In this document: piece by piece, positions 25,797 through 33,728 of the stretch
Numbering within the stretch: position 1 is the first letter of the stretch
Layout of the letters: each line of letters opens with the position of its first letter
Assembly: GCA_003176045.1 (NCBI GenBank)
Contig: PSRM01000226.1
Location: 1-38,227, forward strand
Origin: Verrucomicrobiota bacterium
GTDB lineage: Bacteria > Verrucomicrobiota > Verrucomicrobiia > Limisphaerales > UBA8199
Reading direction: 5' to 3'
Length of the DNA stretch: 38,227 nt
Position numbers and translations under genes: made by a program
Notes under the pieces: model-generated
What the model was told of the DNA's origin: nothing
What the model saw: the letters and a program-made list of their open reading frames with translations, nothing else
The model's database searches: none

Positions 25797-27281
25797 ATGC
25801 TCACACAGAAGCAAATCGCGGCAGCCGGTCTCGCGCTGGCGACGCTAACGGGAGCGTCGTCTCTGCGCGCCAGCAGCCACATGGATGCGCCACTGATCGT
25901 GCTCGATCCAGCCGCCAACACAACGGACGTCTATGCGTTCGTCAGCACCAATAGCGGGCAAAAGTACCTAACCGTCGCCCTGGGCGTTTATCCGTTCGAG
26001 GAACCCGGCATCGGACCCAACAAATACAACTTCGATGACAACGTACTTTACGAAATTCATCTTGGCCTGGGCACGAATTACACCGTGGGCAAGGCGGATC
26101 TGAGTTATCAATTCCAGTTCTCCACTCATTACAAAAATACAAACACGATCCTGCAATCGTACCTGGGCGTGATCCAGGACGTGGACGACGTGAACCAAAA
26201 TCTCACCCAGACCTACACCGTCTCAAAGGTGGACCATCGGCATGGAGTCAGGCATCCGGTCACATCGCTCGGCAGCGGCGTCGTGCCTCCAAATAATCAA
26301 GGCATCGCAACGCCGAAATATAATCAGGGCGACAATGGCGAGAATCCGGCTAAGCCGGGTGTAGCGACGGAAGGCGAACTGGACCATTACACCGCTCAGG
26401 CCATCACGAATCTGGCGGATGGCTACCGCGCATTTGCCGGCCAGCGGGACGACGGTTTTTATGGCGACATCTCGGCGATATTCGACCTGTTGCAACTGCG
26501 CAATCCGGGCAAGGACGCGCAGGCTGGTTTCAACATCCATCTCATGGCGCTGGAAATTCCTGTGAGCGAACTCGGCGGCGATCAGCAAATCGTGGGTGTG
26601 TACGCCACAACGAGCCGTAAAAAAATCAACATTCTGCGCACGGGGGCGCAAGGGGAGCGCTCTGATAGCGGACCGCTCCATAACGGTCAATGGATCCAGG
26701 TCGCGCGCCAGGGCAATCCGTTATTCAACGAGGCGCTCGTGGCCATCGCAGACAAGGATTTGTACAGCCGCACTTCACCCGCTCAGGATGCGAAACTTTT
26801 TGCGAAGTATGCGCTCACCCCCGAATTGGCGCATCTCCTCAACGCGATTGTGTTCGGGTCCACCGTGGCGCCGGAAACCAACCGGACAGACCTCCAGGGC
26901 ATCTTCATTCCGGACATGATTAAAGTGGACCTCTCGACCGGACCAGTGCGCCTCGCAGGTGGCGGGCCGACGCATCCCACCGATCCCGACGACGCCGGTT
27001 TCTCGCGGCTCGGCATTTTTGGCGGCGACACTCTTACAAGCGCGATCCAACCCGGCTTCGGCAATGGCACTGTTCCCGGAGGCTGGCCGAACGGACGCCG
27101 ATTTGGCGACGATGTGATTGACATAGCAGTGACCGCGGTCATCAGCGATTTGCGTGTCAGCCCGCCGGTCATCAATGGTCCCGCGGGAGACAACGTGAAT
27201 ACGAACGACATGGCCTATAGCAAGGTGTTTCCGTACGAGTCCACACCACAAAACGGACGTAATCACGTGCACTCTCAATAA
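25797..27281 (+). CDS. DUF4331 family exported protein
   Basis: A 494-residue protein with signal peptide (AGLALATLTGASSLRAS). The mature start SSHMDAPLIVLDPAANTTDVYAFV is the family signature of DUF4331, followed by GIGPNKYNFDDNVLYEIHL, FAGQRDDGFYGDISAIFDLLQLR, ALEIPVSELGG and the C-terminal RRFGDDVIDIAVTAVI. The length agrees with the family. Function is unknown in general; the family occurs as exported single-domain proteins in many phyla. AAAGGAGC (25781-25788) is an excellent ribosome-binding site. Coupled to the TPR lipoprotein upstream; the following pseudopilin gene is 390 bp away beyond a palindromic element and may be separate. Confidence 0.93.
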   Translation: MLTQKQIAAAGLALATLTGASSLRASSHMDAPLIVLDPAANTTDVYAFVSTNSGQKYLTVALGVYPFEEPGIGPNKYNFDDNVLYEIHLGLGTNYTVGKADLSYQFQFSTHYKNTNTILQSYLGVIQDVDDVNQNLTQTYTVSKVDHRHGVRHPVTSLGSGVVPPNNQGIATPKYNQGDNGENPAKPGVATEGELDHYTAQAITNLADGYRAFAGQRDDGFYGDISAIFDLLQLRNPGKDAQAGFNIHLMALEIPVSELGGDQQIVGVYATTSRKKINILRTGAQGERSDSGPLHNGQWIQVARQGNPLFNEALVAIADKDLYSRTSPAQDAKLFAKYALTPELAHLLNAIVFGSTVAPETNRTDLQGIFIPDMIKVDLSTGPVRLAGGGPTHPTDPDDAGFSRLGIFGGDTLTSAIQPGFGNGTVPGGWPNGRRFGDDVIDIAVTAVISDLRVSPPVINGPAGDNVNTNDMAYSKVFPYESTPQNGRNHVHSQ

Positions 27282-27331
27282 CTCATGCGTCGGGCGGGGA
27301 AGATGATTCTTCCCCGCCTGGCGGGCCCGGT

Positions 27332-27366
27332 GTTCAAAGTTCAAGGTTCAAGGTTCAAAGTTCAAA
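27332..27366. repeat. GTTCAAA/GTTCAAG tandem repeat
   Basis: Five consecutive 7-base units GTTCAAA or GTTCAAG. Dispersed simple repeat between the DUF4331 gene and the palindrome. Confidence 0.75.
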
Positions 27367-27422
27367 AAACCATGAAGCCAACCTCGATTTTGCGTACCAG
27401 CGTCCACGGAGCGCGACCTTTC

Positions 27423-27593
27423 CCCCGTAGGGGTGACCTGTTTATAGCACCGCCGGCGCCACCCGAATCACCAAACCCCGTAGGGGTGACCTCTCGAGGG
27501 CGTTCGTCTTTGCCAGGTCGGTCAGGTCACCCCTACGGGGTTTGGCGAGGGTTATCAGGACGCGGGTGCTATAAACAGGGCACCCCTACGGGG
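27423..27593. repeat. 171-bp nested palindrome
   Basis: Outer arms of 28 bp (27423-27450 and 27566-27593, 27 matches) and perfect inner arms of 22 bp (27471-27492 and 27524-27545) share the same centre at 27508. Each arm pair contains CCCCGTAGGGGTG. The frame of the next gene stays open across it, but it is not coding in character. The gap 27282-27671 otherwise has only the GTTCAA repeat. Confidence 0.85.
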
Positions 27594-27671
27594 TTGGATG
27601 CAGCCGCCCCGCCCGCCCAACGACTTGTGGCGATTAATAGTGCTCAAGCTTCGGGAAGAAAGATATCGGTA

Positions 27672-28589
27672 ATGACAAGGCGTGAACGCCTCGCTCCTCC
27701 CGTTCGCGGCTTCACCCTCGTGGAATTGCTGGTCGTTATGGGCATTATCGCCGTGTTGGCCGCGATGTTACTGCCTGCGCTTTGTCGCGCGCGCGAACAG
27801 TCGCGCCGCATTTCTTGCCTGTCAAACCTGCGCCAAATCGGAGCCTCTGCATCGCTGTACATGGCCGACTACAACGGGAGTTTGTTTCATCATCACGAAG
27901 GCTGGGTCCTCGATGACGGAACGCAGGTGGAAAGCCTGCCGCCGTCGCTCGACAGGGTTGCGGGCGGGGGCATGGGCAGCAGCCAGGCCGAAAAGCCGTG
28001 GGTGATTTTCCTTCAACCTTATCTCCAAAGCCGGCAGGTTGCGTTTTGTCCGTCCGACCAGACACCGCGCTCGCAGTTTCTTGCCACTACCCTTGCCGAT
28101 TACAACGGCGGCAGCACCTCGATTTCCCAGGAACCGCCGGCAAACAGCGAATTGGCGCTGGCGAAAGCCGGACACCTCACCATCGAAAGCTACGCCCTCA
28201 ACTCTGTCTTCACCCACAAGTCGGCCCGTTATGCCCTCGAGGGTCTGCTTACTGGATTCGCCACCGAAGGCGCTGTCGGCGCCTTGCACGACTCCGAGTT
28301 GATCATATTCTCTGAACGCGACTCCGAGGCATTGGACGCGTCCGACAACGACGCCTATGGCAGTGTCGAACAGGATGATTACGATACCTGGGTCGGCGAA
28401 GCTGCGTTGGTCCGCTGGGGCGGTGGAAAATATGGAAATCAGGGTTGGCTCCGGTACGACCGCCACGGTCGCCGCTCAAATTATACCTACAGCGACGGTC
28501 ATGCGCGCGGCCTCCGTTGGACCGACGCGCGCCTGGATGAATTTCCCAGGCGCGCAATCCAAAAGCCGCTCGCCAACCCGCCGCAATGA
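27672..28589 (+). CDS. Pseudopilin-like protein with prepilin N-methylation motif
   Basis: A 305-residue protein. A short basic leader ([13 protein letters not shown]) precedes [24 protein letters not shown], with Glu at +5 as PilD-processed pilins have, then [20 protein letters not shown]. The C-terminus has the [19 protein letters not shown] version of the H-X9-DG motif. Central region is variable with possible divalent-cation-binding acidic stretches ([15 protein letters not shown]). Predicted inner-membrane/periplasmic. ATG 27672 chosen for the short leader, with GGGAAGAAAG about 10 bases upstream; the longer open frame begins in repeat DNA. It is distinct in sequence from the pseudopilin at 6975. 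Confidence 0.85.
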   Translation: MTRRERLAPPVRGFTLVELLVVMGIIAVLAAMLLPALCRAREQSRRISCLSNLRQIGASASLYMADYNGSLFHHHEGWVLDDGTQVESLPPSLDRVAGGGMGSSQAEKPWVIFLQPYLQSRQVAFCPSDQTPRSQFLATTLADYNGGSTSISQEPPANSELALAKAGHLTIESYALNSVFTHKSARYALEGLLTGFATEGAVGALHDSELIIFSERDSEALDASDNDAYGSVEQDDYDTWVGEAALVRWGGGKYGNQGWLRYDRHGRRSNYTYSDGHARGLRWTDARLDEFPRRAIQKPLANPPQ

Positions 28590-28646
28590 CTCTCGGCGCA
28601 TCAGGAGATGAAATGAAGCCTTTTGACCCGGCTCCATCCTCTGTGG

Positions 28647-31640
28647 CTACGGCAACAACCGTGCGCGGTAGAATCTCCGGCCAACATTGGAAGACTGCGC
28701 ATCCGAGAAATAAAACGGCCCGCTGCCCAGCAGGTTCGTTTGCAGTGGAACCCACGTCGTGAGATTGGTGCTGCCCTGAATGACCACATTGTAACCAGCG
28801 GGCCCGGAGACGTCGAACCCAAACAGCCCGTTCGAGAACCCAAAGGCGCCGTCCGTGGCGAGAATTACCAGCGGGCCTGGGACGGCCTCGGCCACGTAGG
28901 CGGACACGTTGGTTCCCGCGTTCGAAAAATCGCCGCCCGCGTACAACCTGCCGCCCGACGCCGCCAGCGCCAACACCCTGTCATTCATCCCTGAGGCGCA
29001 ACTCGACCAATTCGTCCCGTCCCATTGCGCGAGGCCGATGGCCGGGTTGCCGCCGGCGAGTGTGAAATTGCCGCCCACATACAACGTGCCGCCCGAGACC
29101 GCCAGCGCGTACACATTTGTAGTGCTGTATCCATAAAAGCCGCCCGCCAATCCCGAGCCGAGGGCCGACCAATTGGTTCCATCCCATTGGGCGACGAAAT
29201 TGGCCGGATTGCCGCCTGCTGTCGTGAAACCGCCGCCCGCATACAGGGTGCCGCCCGACAACGCCAGCGCGGCCACAGTGGTGTTCAGTCCCGAGCCGAG
29301 GGCCGACCAATTAGTCCCGTCCCACTGCGCAATGTAATTGGCCGGGTTGGCGCCCGCCGTCTGGAAGGTGCCGCCTGCGTACAATGTGCCGCCGGATGCC
29401 GCCAAGGCGTTCACACTGGTGATCGTCCCCAAGCCCAGCGCCGACCAATTCGTTCCGTTCCATTGCGCGATGTGGCTGGCCGGATTGCCTCCCGCACTCG
29501 AGAAATATCCGCCTGCATACAAGGATTTGCCTGATACCGCCAGCGCCAACACCCAGTTATTCACACCGGAGCCAAGCGCCGACCAATTCGTCCCGTTCCA
29601 TTGCGCGACGTAATTGGCTGCATTGCCGCCCGCCGCCGTAAATTCCCCACCGGCATACAAAGTGCCACCCGTCACCGCCAGTGCTAAGACATTCCCGTCC
29701 ATCCCCGACCCAAGGGCCGACCATCTGCTCCCGTCCCATTGTGCGATATGATTGACCTGGTTGCTGCCTGCTGTTGTGAAAGCGCCGCCTGCGTATAATA
29801 TGCTGCCAGACAGCGCCAGCGCATTTACCTCGTCGTTCAGACCCGAGCCGATCGGCAACCAACTGCTGCCATTCCATTGCGCGATGTACCCAGCCCGGTT
29901 GCTGCTCGCGCTCAAGAACGAGCCGCCGGCAATCAACGTGCCGCCAGACATCACCAGCGCACCCACATAGTTGTCCATGCCTGCGCCGACCGGTGACCAG
30001 GCACTCCCATTCCATTGTGCGATATAATTGGCCGGGTTGCCGCCCGCGGTCGTGAATTCGCCGCCGGCATACAAGGCGCCGCCCGACACCGTCAGCACAC
30101 CCACATAATTGTTCATGCCTGAACCGGCCGCCGACCAAGTGCTGCCGTTCCATAGCGCAATATAATTAGCCGGGTTGCCGCCCGCGGTCGTGAAATGGCC
30201 GCCGGCATACAACGTGCCGCCCGACACCGCCAGCGCAGACACAATGTCGTTCACACCCGAGCCGAGGGCCGACCAACTCGTCCCGTCCCACTGCGCGACA
30301 TGATTGGCCCCGACGCCACCTGCATTCGTGAACACGCCGCCCGCATACAACGCGCTGCCTGACACCGCCAGTGCCCGAACACTGCCGCTCATCCCTGAGC
30401 CGAGGGCCGACCAATTAGTCCCGTCCCATTGTGCGATGCGCCTGGCGGAATTACCGCCTGCAGTCGTGAAAGACCCGCCGGCATACAAGGTGCCCCCTGA
30501 ACTCGCCAGCGCATTCACAAGGTTGTTCAGGCCCGAGCCCAGGGCAGACCAATTCGTTCCGTTCCATTGTGCGATGTTGTTGGCCGGGTTGCCGTCTGCG
30601 CGCGAGAATTGGCCGCCGGCATACAACGTGCCGCCGGAGAACGCCAGAGCATTCACATTTCCGTTCATGCCCAACCCTAGATCCGACCACTTTATTCCGT
30701 CCCACTTCTCGACGATCGTGAAGTTGCCGCCAACATAAAGATTTCCGGCGCCATCTACGACTGCCGTAAAAGCATCTGCATACACACCAGGAGGGCCCCC
30801 CAGGCTGATCCAGTTTGCGTCGCTAAACGTCGGGTCGATGCGAATGGGATACTCTGCCCCAGAATCCTGCACCACTATCTGAATTTCGGATTGCGGATTT
30901 CGGATTTCGGATTTGCCTTCAGGCGCCTCCATCCTTACCGGCAACTCCCGCCCCTTTGCATCCGTCGCCCGAAGACGGCTGTAAGCGATCTTGCGGCCGG
31001 ATTGCAGCAGCACGAGCCGCGCGCCGCCGGGCATCGGTTCCACCTTCGCGCCTTCCACCTCAAGCCGCACTTCCAGTTCCCTCTTGACCCCTCGGCGCGC
31101 CGAAGCGACGCGGAGGCGGCTCGACCCCTCGGCGCGCCGAAGCAATGCCGAGGCGGCCCGGCCCTCGGGCGCCTCGGTGATGAGAAAGTCCTGCCGCACC
31201 CCATCCATGCTCACCGTGTATTCCTCCACCAGCCCCCTGCGGGCATATCTCACCGTCTGCCTCGCCACTGAAATCTCGCCATTGCCACTTAGACGAATTG
31301 TTGACTCCAAACTGGCGGCGCCGACCGACCCGGGCGCGCACCTGCGACCGATTTCTGTCGCAATTACCCGGAACCGCTCATTCAAACCATTCGTCACCGT
31401 CGAGGTCAGCCATAGCCCCTCCGCAGTGGCCTCGCCCTCCAGTCGTTGAAAGTCACAGCGCAGGCGCGCTCCCGACTCGGTCCGGATCACCGCCAGCCCA
31501 TCGCCTTTATAATCCGCCCCCGCCCTTGCCCCAATTTCGCTCCACGGAATAAGGTTCGGAGCGGGGAAGGACGCACGGTCATCTGCCCGCAAAAAACCGG
31601 CCACGAGCAATAGAAGTGATGGGAGAAGTAGCTTCATCAT
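28647..31640 (-). CDS. Secreted 14-blade propeller-like repeat protein
   Basis: A 997-residue protein with signal peptide (LLLPSLLLLVAGFLRAD). Residues about 20-270 form a beta-rich N-terminal domain. About 275-920 contain 14 repeats of about 43 residues with the core ALAVSGGTLYAGGxFTTAGGNPANYIAQWNGTNWSALGSG, resembling delta-60 or kelch-type propeller blades. The end is a 70-residue module finishing RRFYRARLLP. No catalytic site is recognised; likely a surface binding or structural protein. Two dispersed repeats are embedded in frame in the N-terminal part (30881-30916 and 31086-31143). Blades are similar enough at the DNA level that repeat number may vary or be misassembled. It stands alone, convergent with the pseudopilin gene. 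Confidence 0.88.
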   Translation of the reverse strand: MMKLLLPSLLLLVAGFLRADDRASFPAPNLIPWSEIGARAGADYKGDGLAVIRTESGARLRCDFQRLEGEATAEGLWLTSTVTNGLNERFRVIATEIGRRCAPGSVGAASLESTIRLSGNGEISVARQTVRYARRGLVEEYTVSMDGVRQDFLITEAPEGRAASALLRRAEGSSRLRVASARRGVKRELEVRLEVEGAKVEPMPGGARLVLLQSGRKIAYSRLRATDAKGRELPVRMEAPEGKSEIRNPQSEIQIVVQDSGAEYPIRIDPTFSDANWISLGGPPGVYADAFTAVVDGAGNLYVGGNFTIVEKWDGIKWSDLGLGMNGNVNALAFSGGTLYAGGQFSRADGNPANNIAQWNGTNWSALGSGLNNLVNALASSGGTLYAGGSFTTAGGNSARRIAQWDGTNWSALGSGMSGSVRALAVSGSALYAGGVFTNAGGVGANHVAQWDGTSWSALGSGVNDIVSALAVSGGTLYAGGHFTTAGGNPANYIALWNGSTWSAAGSGMNNYVGVLTVSGGALYAGGEFTTAGGNPANYIAQWNGSAWSPVGAGMDNYVGALVMSGGTLIAGGSFLSASSNRAGYIAQWNGSSWLPIGSGLNDEVNALALSGSILYAGGAFTTAGSNQVNHIAQWDGSRWSALGSGMDGNVLALAVTGGTLYAGGEFTAAGGNAANYVAQWNGTNWSALGSGVNNWVLALAVSGKSLYAGGYFSSAGGNPASHIAQWNGTNWSALGLGTITSVNALAASGGTLYAGGTFQTAGANPANYIAQWDGTNWSALGSGLNTTVAALALSGGTLYAGGGFTTAGGNPANFVAQWDGTNWSALGSGLAGGFYGYSTTNVYALAVSGGTLYVGGNFTLAGGNPAIGLAQWDGTNWSSCASGMNDRVLALAASGGRLYAGGDFSNAGTNVSAYVAEAVPGPLVILATDGAFGFSNGLFGFDVSGPAGYNVVIQGSTNLTTWVPLQTNLLGSGPFYFSDAQSSNVGRRFYRARLLP
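30881..30916. repeat. TTTCGGA tandem repeat inside the propeller gene
   Basis: TTTCGGATTGCGGATTTCGG followed by ATTTCGGATTTGCC is a simple dispersed repeat that here encodes KSEIRNPQSEIQ, a segment at odds with the flanking protein. Confidence 0.7.
31086..31143. repeat. 21-bp repeat present twice in different frames
   Basis: The 21 bases beginning GACCCCTCGGCGCGCCGAAG occur at 31086-31106 and 31123-31143, 37 bp apart, so they encode different peptides (ASARRGV and LRRAEGS) in the propeller protein. Confidence 0.75.
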
Positions 31641-31716
31641 CGTCTTTGTTAGCGGATCTCTTGCAGGGCTTAAGTCTTATACTACTCCTTAACCTGCATG
31701 CTGACAATGAAGACAC

Positions 31717-32080
31717 CTACTCCACTTGTGGGGAAACCGCGGTGAGATTTTCGGCCTTCCAACGCATGGCCGTCCGAATCCGCGTCGCGCCGCTGGGGTG
31801 ATCGTAAAAAAACCATTCCTCGATCGCCTTCGAAATAAGCATCGCTGCGCGCCTATTTATCGGGCGGCATTCGGTCCAGGTAGGCGCGAGTAGCCGATTC
31901 AATATTGAAGGCATGCGCTTGCGGAGTGGGATTCTCCGCCGCCTGAATCGAGCAGTTACCCCCGAGCATCATGAGCAAAGCCGCGCCGAGGCTGAGCAGC
32001 GCCCTCAAGTTCCTCGCAGTCTCGGTAAAACCAGCGGCTTGCTCGATGTAAGCGTCAACGCACGAGTCTTTGGTGGGCAT
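31717..32080 (-). pseudogene. M48 (STE24-like) peptidase gene with internal deletion
   Basis: The 5' part (ATG 32080) encodes a signal segment and HAFNIESATRAYLDRMPPDK, a stop codon, then ARSDAYFEG. This is the usual N-terminal start of the CAAX-protease-like M48 membrane peptidases of this phylum. Directly after, in another frame, comes KAIEEWFFYDHPSGATRI, RTAMRWKAE, which is the C-terminal end of the same family. The entire catalytic core with HExxH is missing. The junction at about 31828 lies in TTCGAAGGCG, which can be read in both parts, so a deletion between short direct repeats is likely. Non-functional. Confidence 0.7.
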
Positions 32081-32163
32081 ACCGAAGCCTTAACCGCTGC
32101 GGGCGCGCAGTCAAGCCCGATGACGCTTTGACCTGGAGCGCAGCGAGCGTTAGTCTCGGGGCC

Positions 32164-32799
32164 ATGCGTCAGGCCGCTGGCATACTAATCGTTTTCCTGG
32201 CTGGCTTTGTCGTAATGGTCCTCGAGATCATCGGCGCGCGCTTCCTGGCCAGGGATTTTGGCAGTTCGTTTTATGTTTGGGTCAGCCAGATTGGCGTCGT
32301 GCTGGCCGCCCTGGCCGTGGGCTACGGCTGCGGGGGCGCGCTGGCGGACCGCTTGCAGCGACTGGGTTGGCTCGCCCTTCTGCTAGTGCCCTCGGGCCTG
32401 GTCACCTACTGCATCCCGTGGTTTGAGCCTCCGTTAGTTAACGCCATCATTCAGCGCCACCCGGCCGATGCGCCTATTTCCGCGCTCTGGCAGAAGCTCG
32501 ACCCGGCCCTGGGCAGTGCGCTGGTGTTTTTCCTGCCGTGCGCCGCACTGGCCGCCATTTCGCCCTATATGATCCGCGTGGCCGCGCGACAACTCACGAG
32601 CGTCGGCCGCATCAGCGGCCTCATTTACGCGGCCAGCACGGTCGGCAGCATTGCTGGCGTCTTCATCTCGGGTTATGTTCTCATCGAGCAAATGACTATC
32701 TCGAATATTTTCAGGACCACCGGCGTACTGACGGTTTTGCTGGGCGTTCTGTGCTGGGTAATAGATGGCTGGTTTGGTGGAGAAGAAACCGGGCCATGA
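32164..32799 (+). CDS. Membrane protein equal to the N-terminal half of fused spermidine-synthase-like proteins
   Basis: A 211-residue protein with about six hydrophobic helices (ILIVFLAGFVVMVLEIIGA, VSQIGVVLAALAVGYGCGGALADRL, ALVFFLPCAALAAISPYMIR, GLIYAASTVGSIAGVFISGYVLI). The EIIGARFLARDFGSSFYVWVSQIG and ASTVGSIAG signatures are those of the membrane part of fused MFS/spermidine-synthase-like proteins. Its TGA overlaps the next gene's ATG as ATGA, so the two halves are translated together and probably form one complex. Start at 32164 after removal of a longer frame with no family match. Transport or anchoring role is inferred. Confidence 0.82.
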   Translation: MRQAAGILIVFLAGFVVMVLEIIGARFLARDFGSSFYVWVSQIGVVLAALAVGYGCGGALADRLQRLGWLALLLVPSGLVTYCIPWFEPPLVNAIIQRHPADAPISALWQKLDPALGSALVFFLPCAALAAISPYMIRVAARQLTSVGRISGLIYAASTVGSIAGVFISGYVLIEQMTISNIFRTTGVLTVLLGVLCWVIDGWFGGEETGP

Positions 32800-33710
32800 A
32801 ACCGCTACCCTTTCTGCTTGCCGGGTCGCTGTTGTTGGCCTTCGGCGCCGCCCGTGCCGGGGTGGTTCTTGAAACCACCACCGCTTATCACCACATACAG
32901 GTCGTGGACGACGGCGACTTCCGGACGCTTTGTTTCGACCGCAGCAGCGAAAGCCGCATGAGGTTGAGTAATCCGCTGGCCGGTCAATTCGAATATACCG
33001 AGATGTATCACCTGGCGTGGCTTTGGTACGGCAAAATCACCAATGTCCTGATGATTGGCCTCGGGGGGGCCAGCACGCAGCGAGCTTTCGAACATGATTA
33101 CCCTGGCGTGCAGATCGATACCGCGGAGATTGACCCTGTTGTGCTGCAGGTGGCGAAAGACTATTTTCACTTTGAAGAATCCCCTCGCCAGAAGGTTTTC
33201 CTCGAGGATGGCCGCGTTTACCTGCGCCGCGCCACTAAACAGTTCGACGCCATCCTCGTCGATGCCTACGCCGAGAATCGCTACGGCGCTTTTATCCCGC
33301 AACACCTGCTGACCCGGGAGTTTTTCACGCTCGCAGCTTCGCGACTTAGTACCAACGGAGTCCTGGCTTATAACGTCATGGGCACGCTCAATGGCTGGCA
33401 ATCCGGTTTGATCGGTGCGACCTACAAGACCCTCAAGAGCGTGTTCCCGCAGGTCTATCTCTTTCCGTGCAGTAACGGTGGCAACATCGTTGTCATCGCC
33501 ACCAAGGCGCCGGAGCGCACGGATCTGCGGGTGCTCTCGACGCGGGCCGAGTTTCTCCTCCGCGAACGCCGTGTGCAACTTCCGAACTTCCGCCTTCGGC
33601 TCAACGCCCTTTACCAGGGCACTCCGGCGCCCGCTCTCACCGCGCCGCTCTTGACCGATGATTTCGCGCCCGTCGAGGGGCTCCTCCAGGGCATGGGCCG
33701 ACAGAACTAA
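32796..33710 (+). CDS. Spermidine-synthase-like protein (aminopropyltransferase fold)
   Basis: A 304-residue protein. A hydrophobic N-terminus (PFLLAGSLLLAFGAARA) precedes the spermidine-synthase fold: HHIQVVDDGDFRTLCFD, MYHLAWLW, VLMIGLGGASTQRAF (nucleotide-type motif), IDTAEIDPVVLQVAKDYF, EDGRVYLRR and FDAILVDAYAE. In true spermidine synthases the motif is GGGDG and the active-site stretch VDSSDP; here both differ (GLGGAS, VDAYAE), so polyamine synthesis is doubtful and another transfer or methylation reaction is possible. The leader could be a transmembrane helix equivalent to the linker in fused proteins. Overlaps the membrane gene by four bases and ends 18 bp from the convergent kinase. 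Confidence 0.85.
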   Translation: MKPLPFLLAGSLLLAFGAARAGVVLETTTAYHHIQVVDDGDFRTLCFDRSSESRMRLSNPLAGQFEYTEMYHLAWLWYGKITNVLMIGLGGASTQRAFEHDYPGVQIDTAEIDPVVLQVAKDYFHFEESPRQKVFLEDGRVYLRRATKQFDAILVDAYAENRYGAFIPQHLLTREFFTLAASRLSTNGVLAYNVMGTLNGWQSGLIGATYKTLKSVFPQVYLFPCSNGGNIVVIATKAPERTDLRVLSTRAEFLLRERRVQLPNFRLRLNALYQGTPAPALTAPLLTDDFAPVEGLLQGMGRQN

Positions 33711-33728
33711 AGCGCGCCTTTCTCCGAT

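Noticed and set aside
27285..27671. Upstream 129 codons of the second pseudopilin frame
   Set aside because: They are translated repeat DNA (GTTCAA units and the 171-bp palindrome), and pilin leaders are short.
31498..31640. TAACAAAG sequence before the propeller gene as a fourth copy of the 40-base element
   Set aside because: CTAACAA is present at about 31648 on the minus strand but the GGTTTGAA half and spacing are absent.
28647..31640. Antisense frames across the propeller and NHL genes as real genes
   Set aside because: Repeated high-GC coding sequence opens long frames on the other strand; these have no signal, motif or start context of their own.
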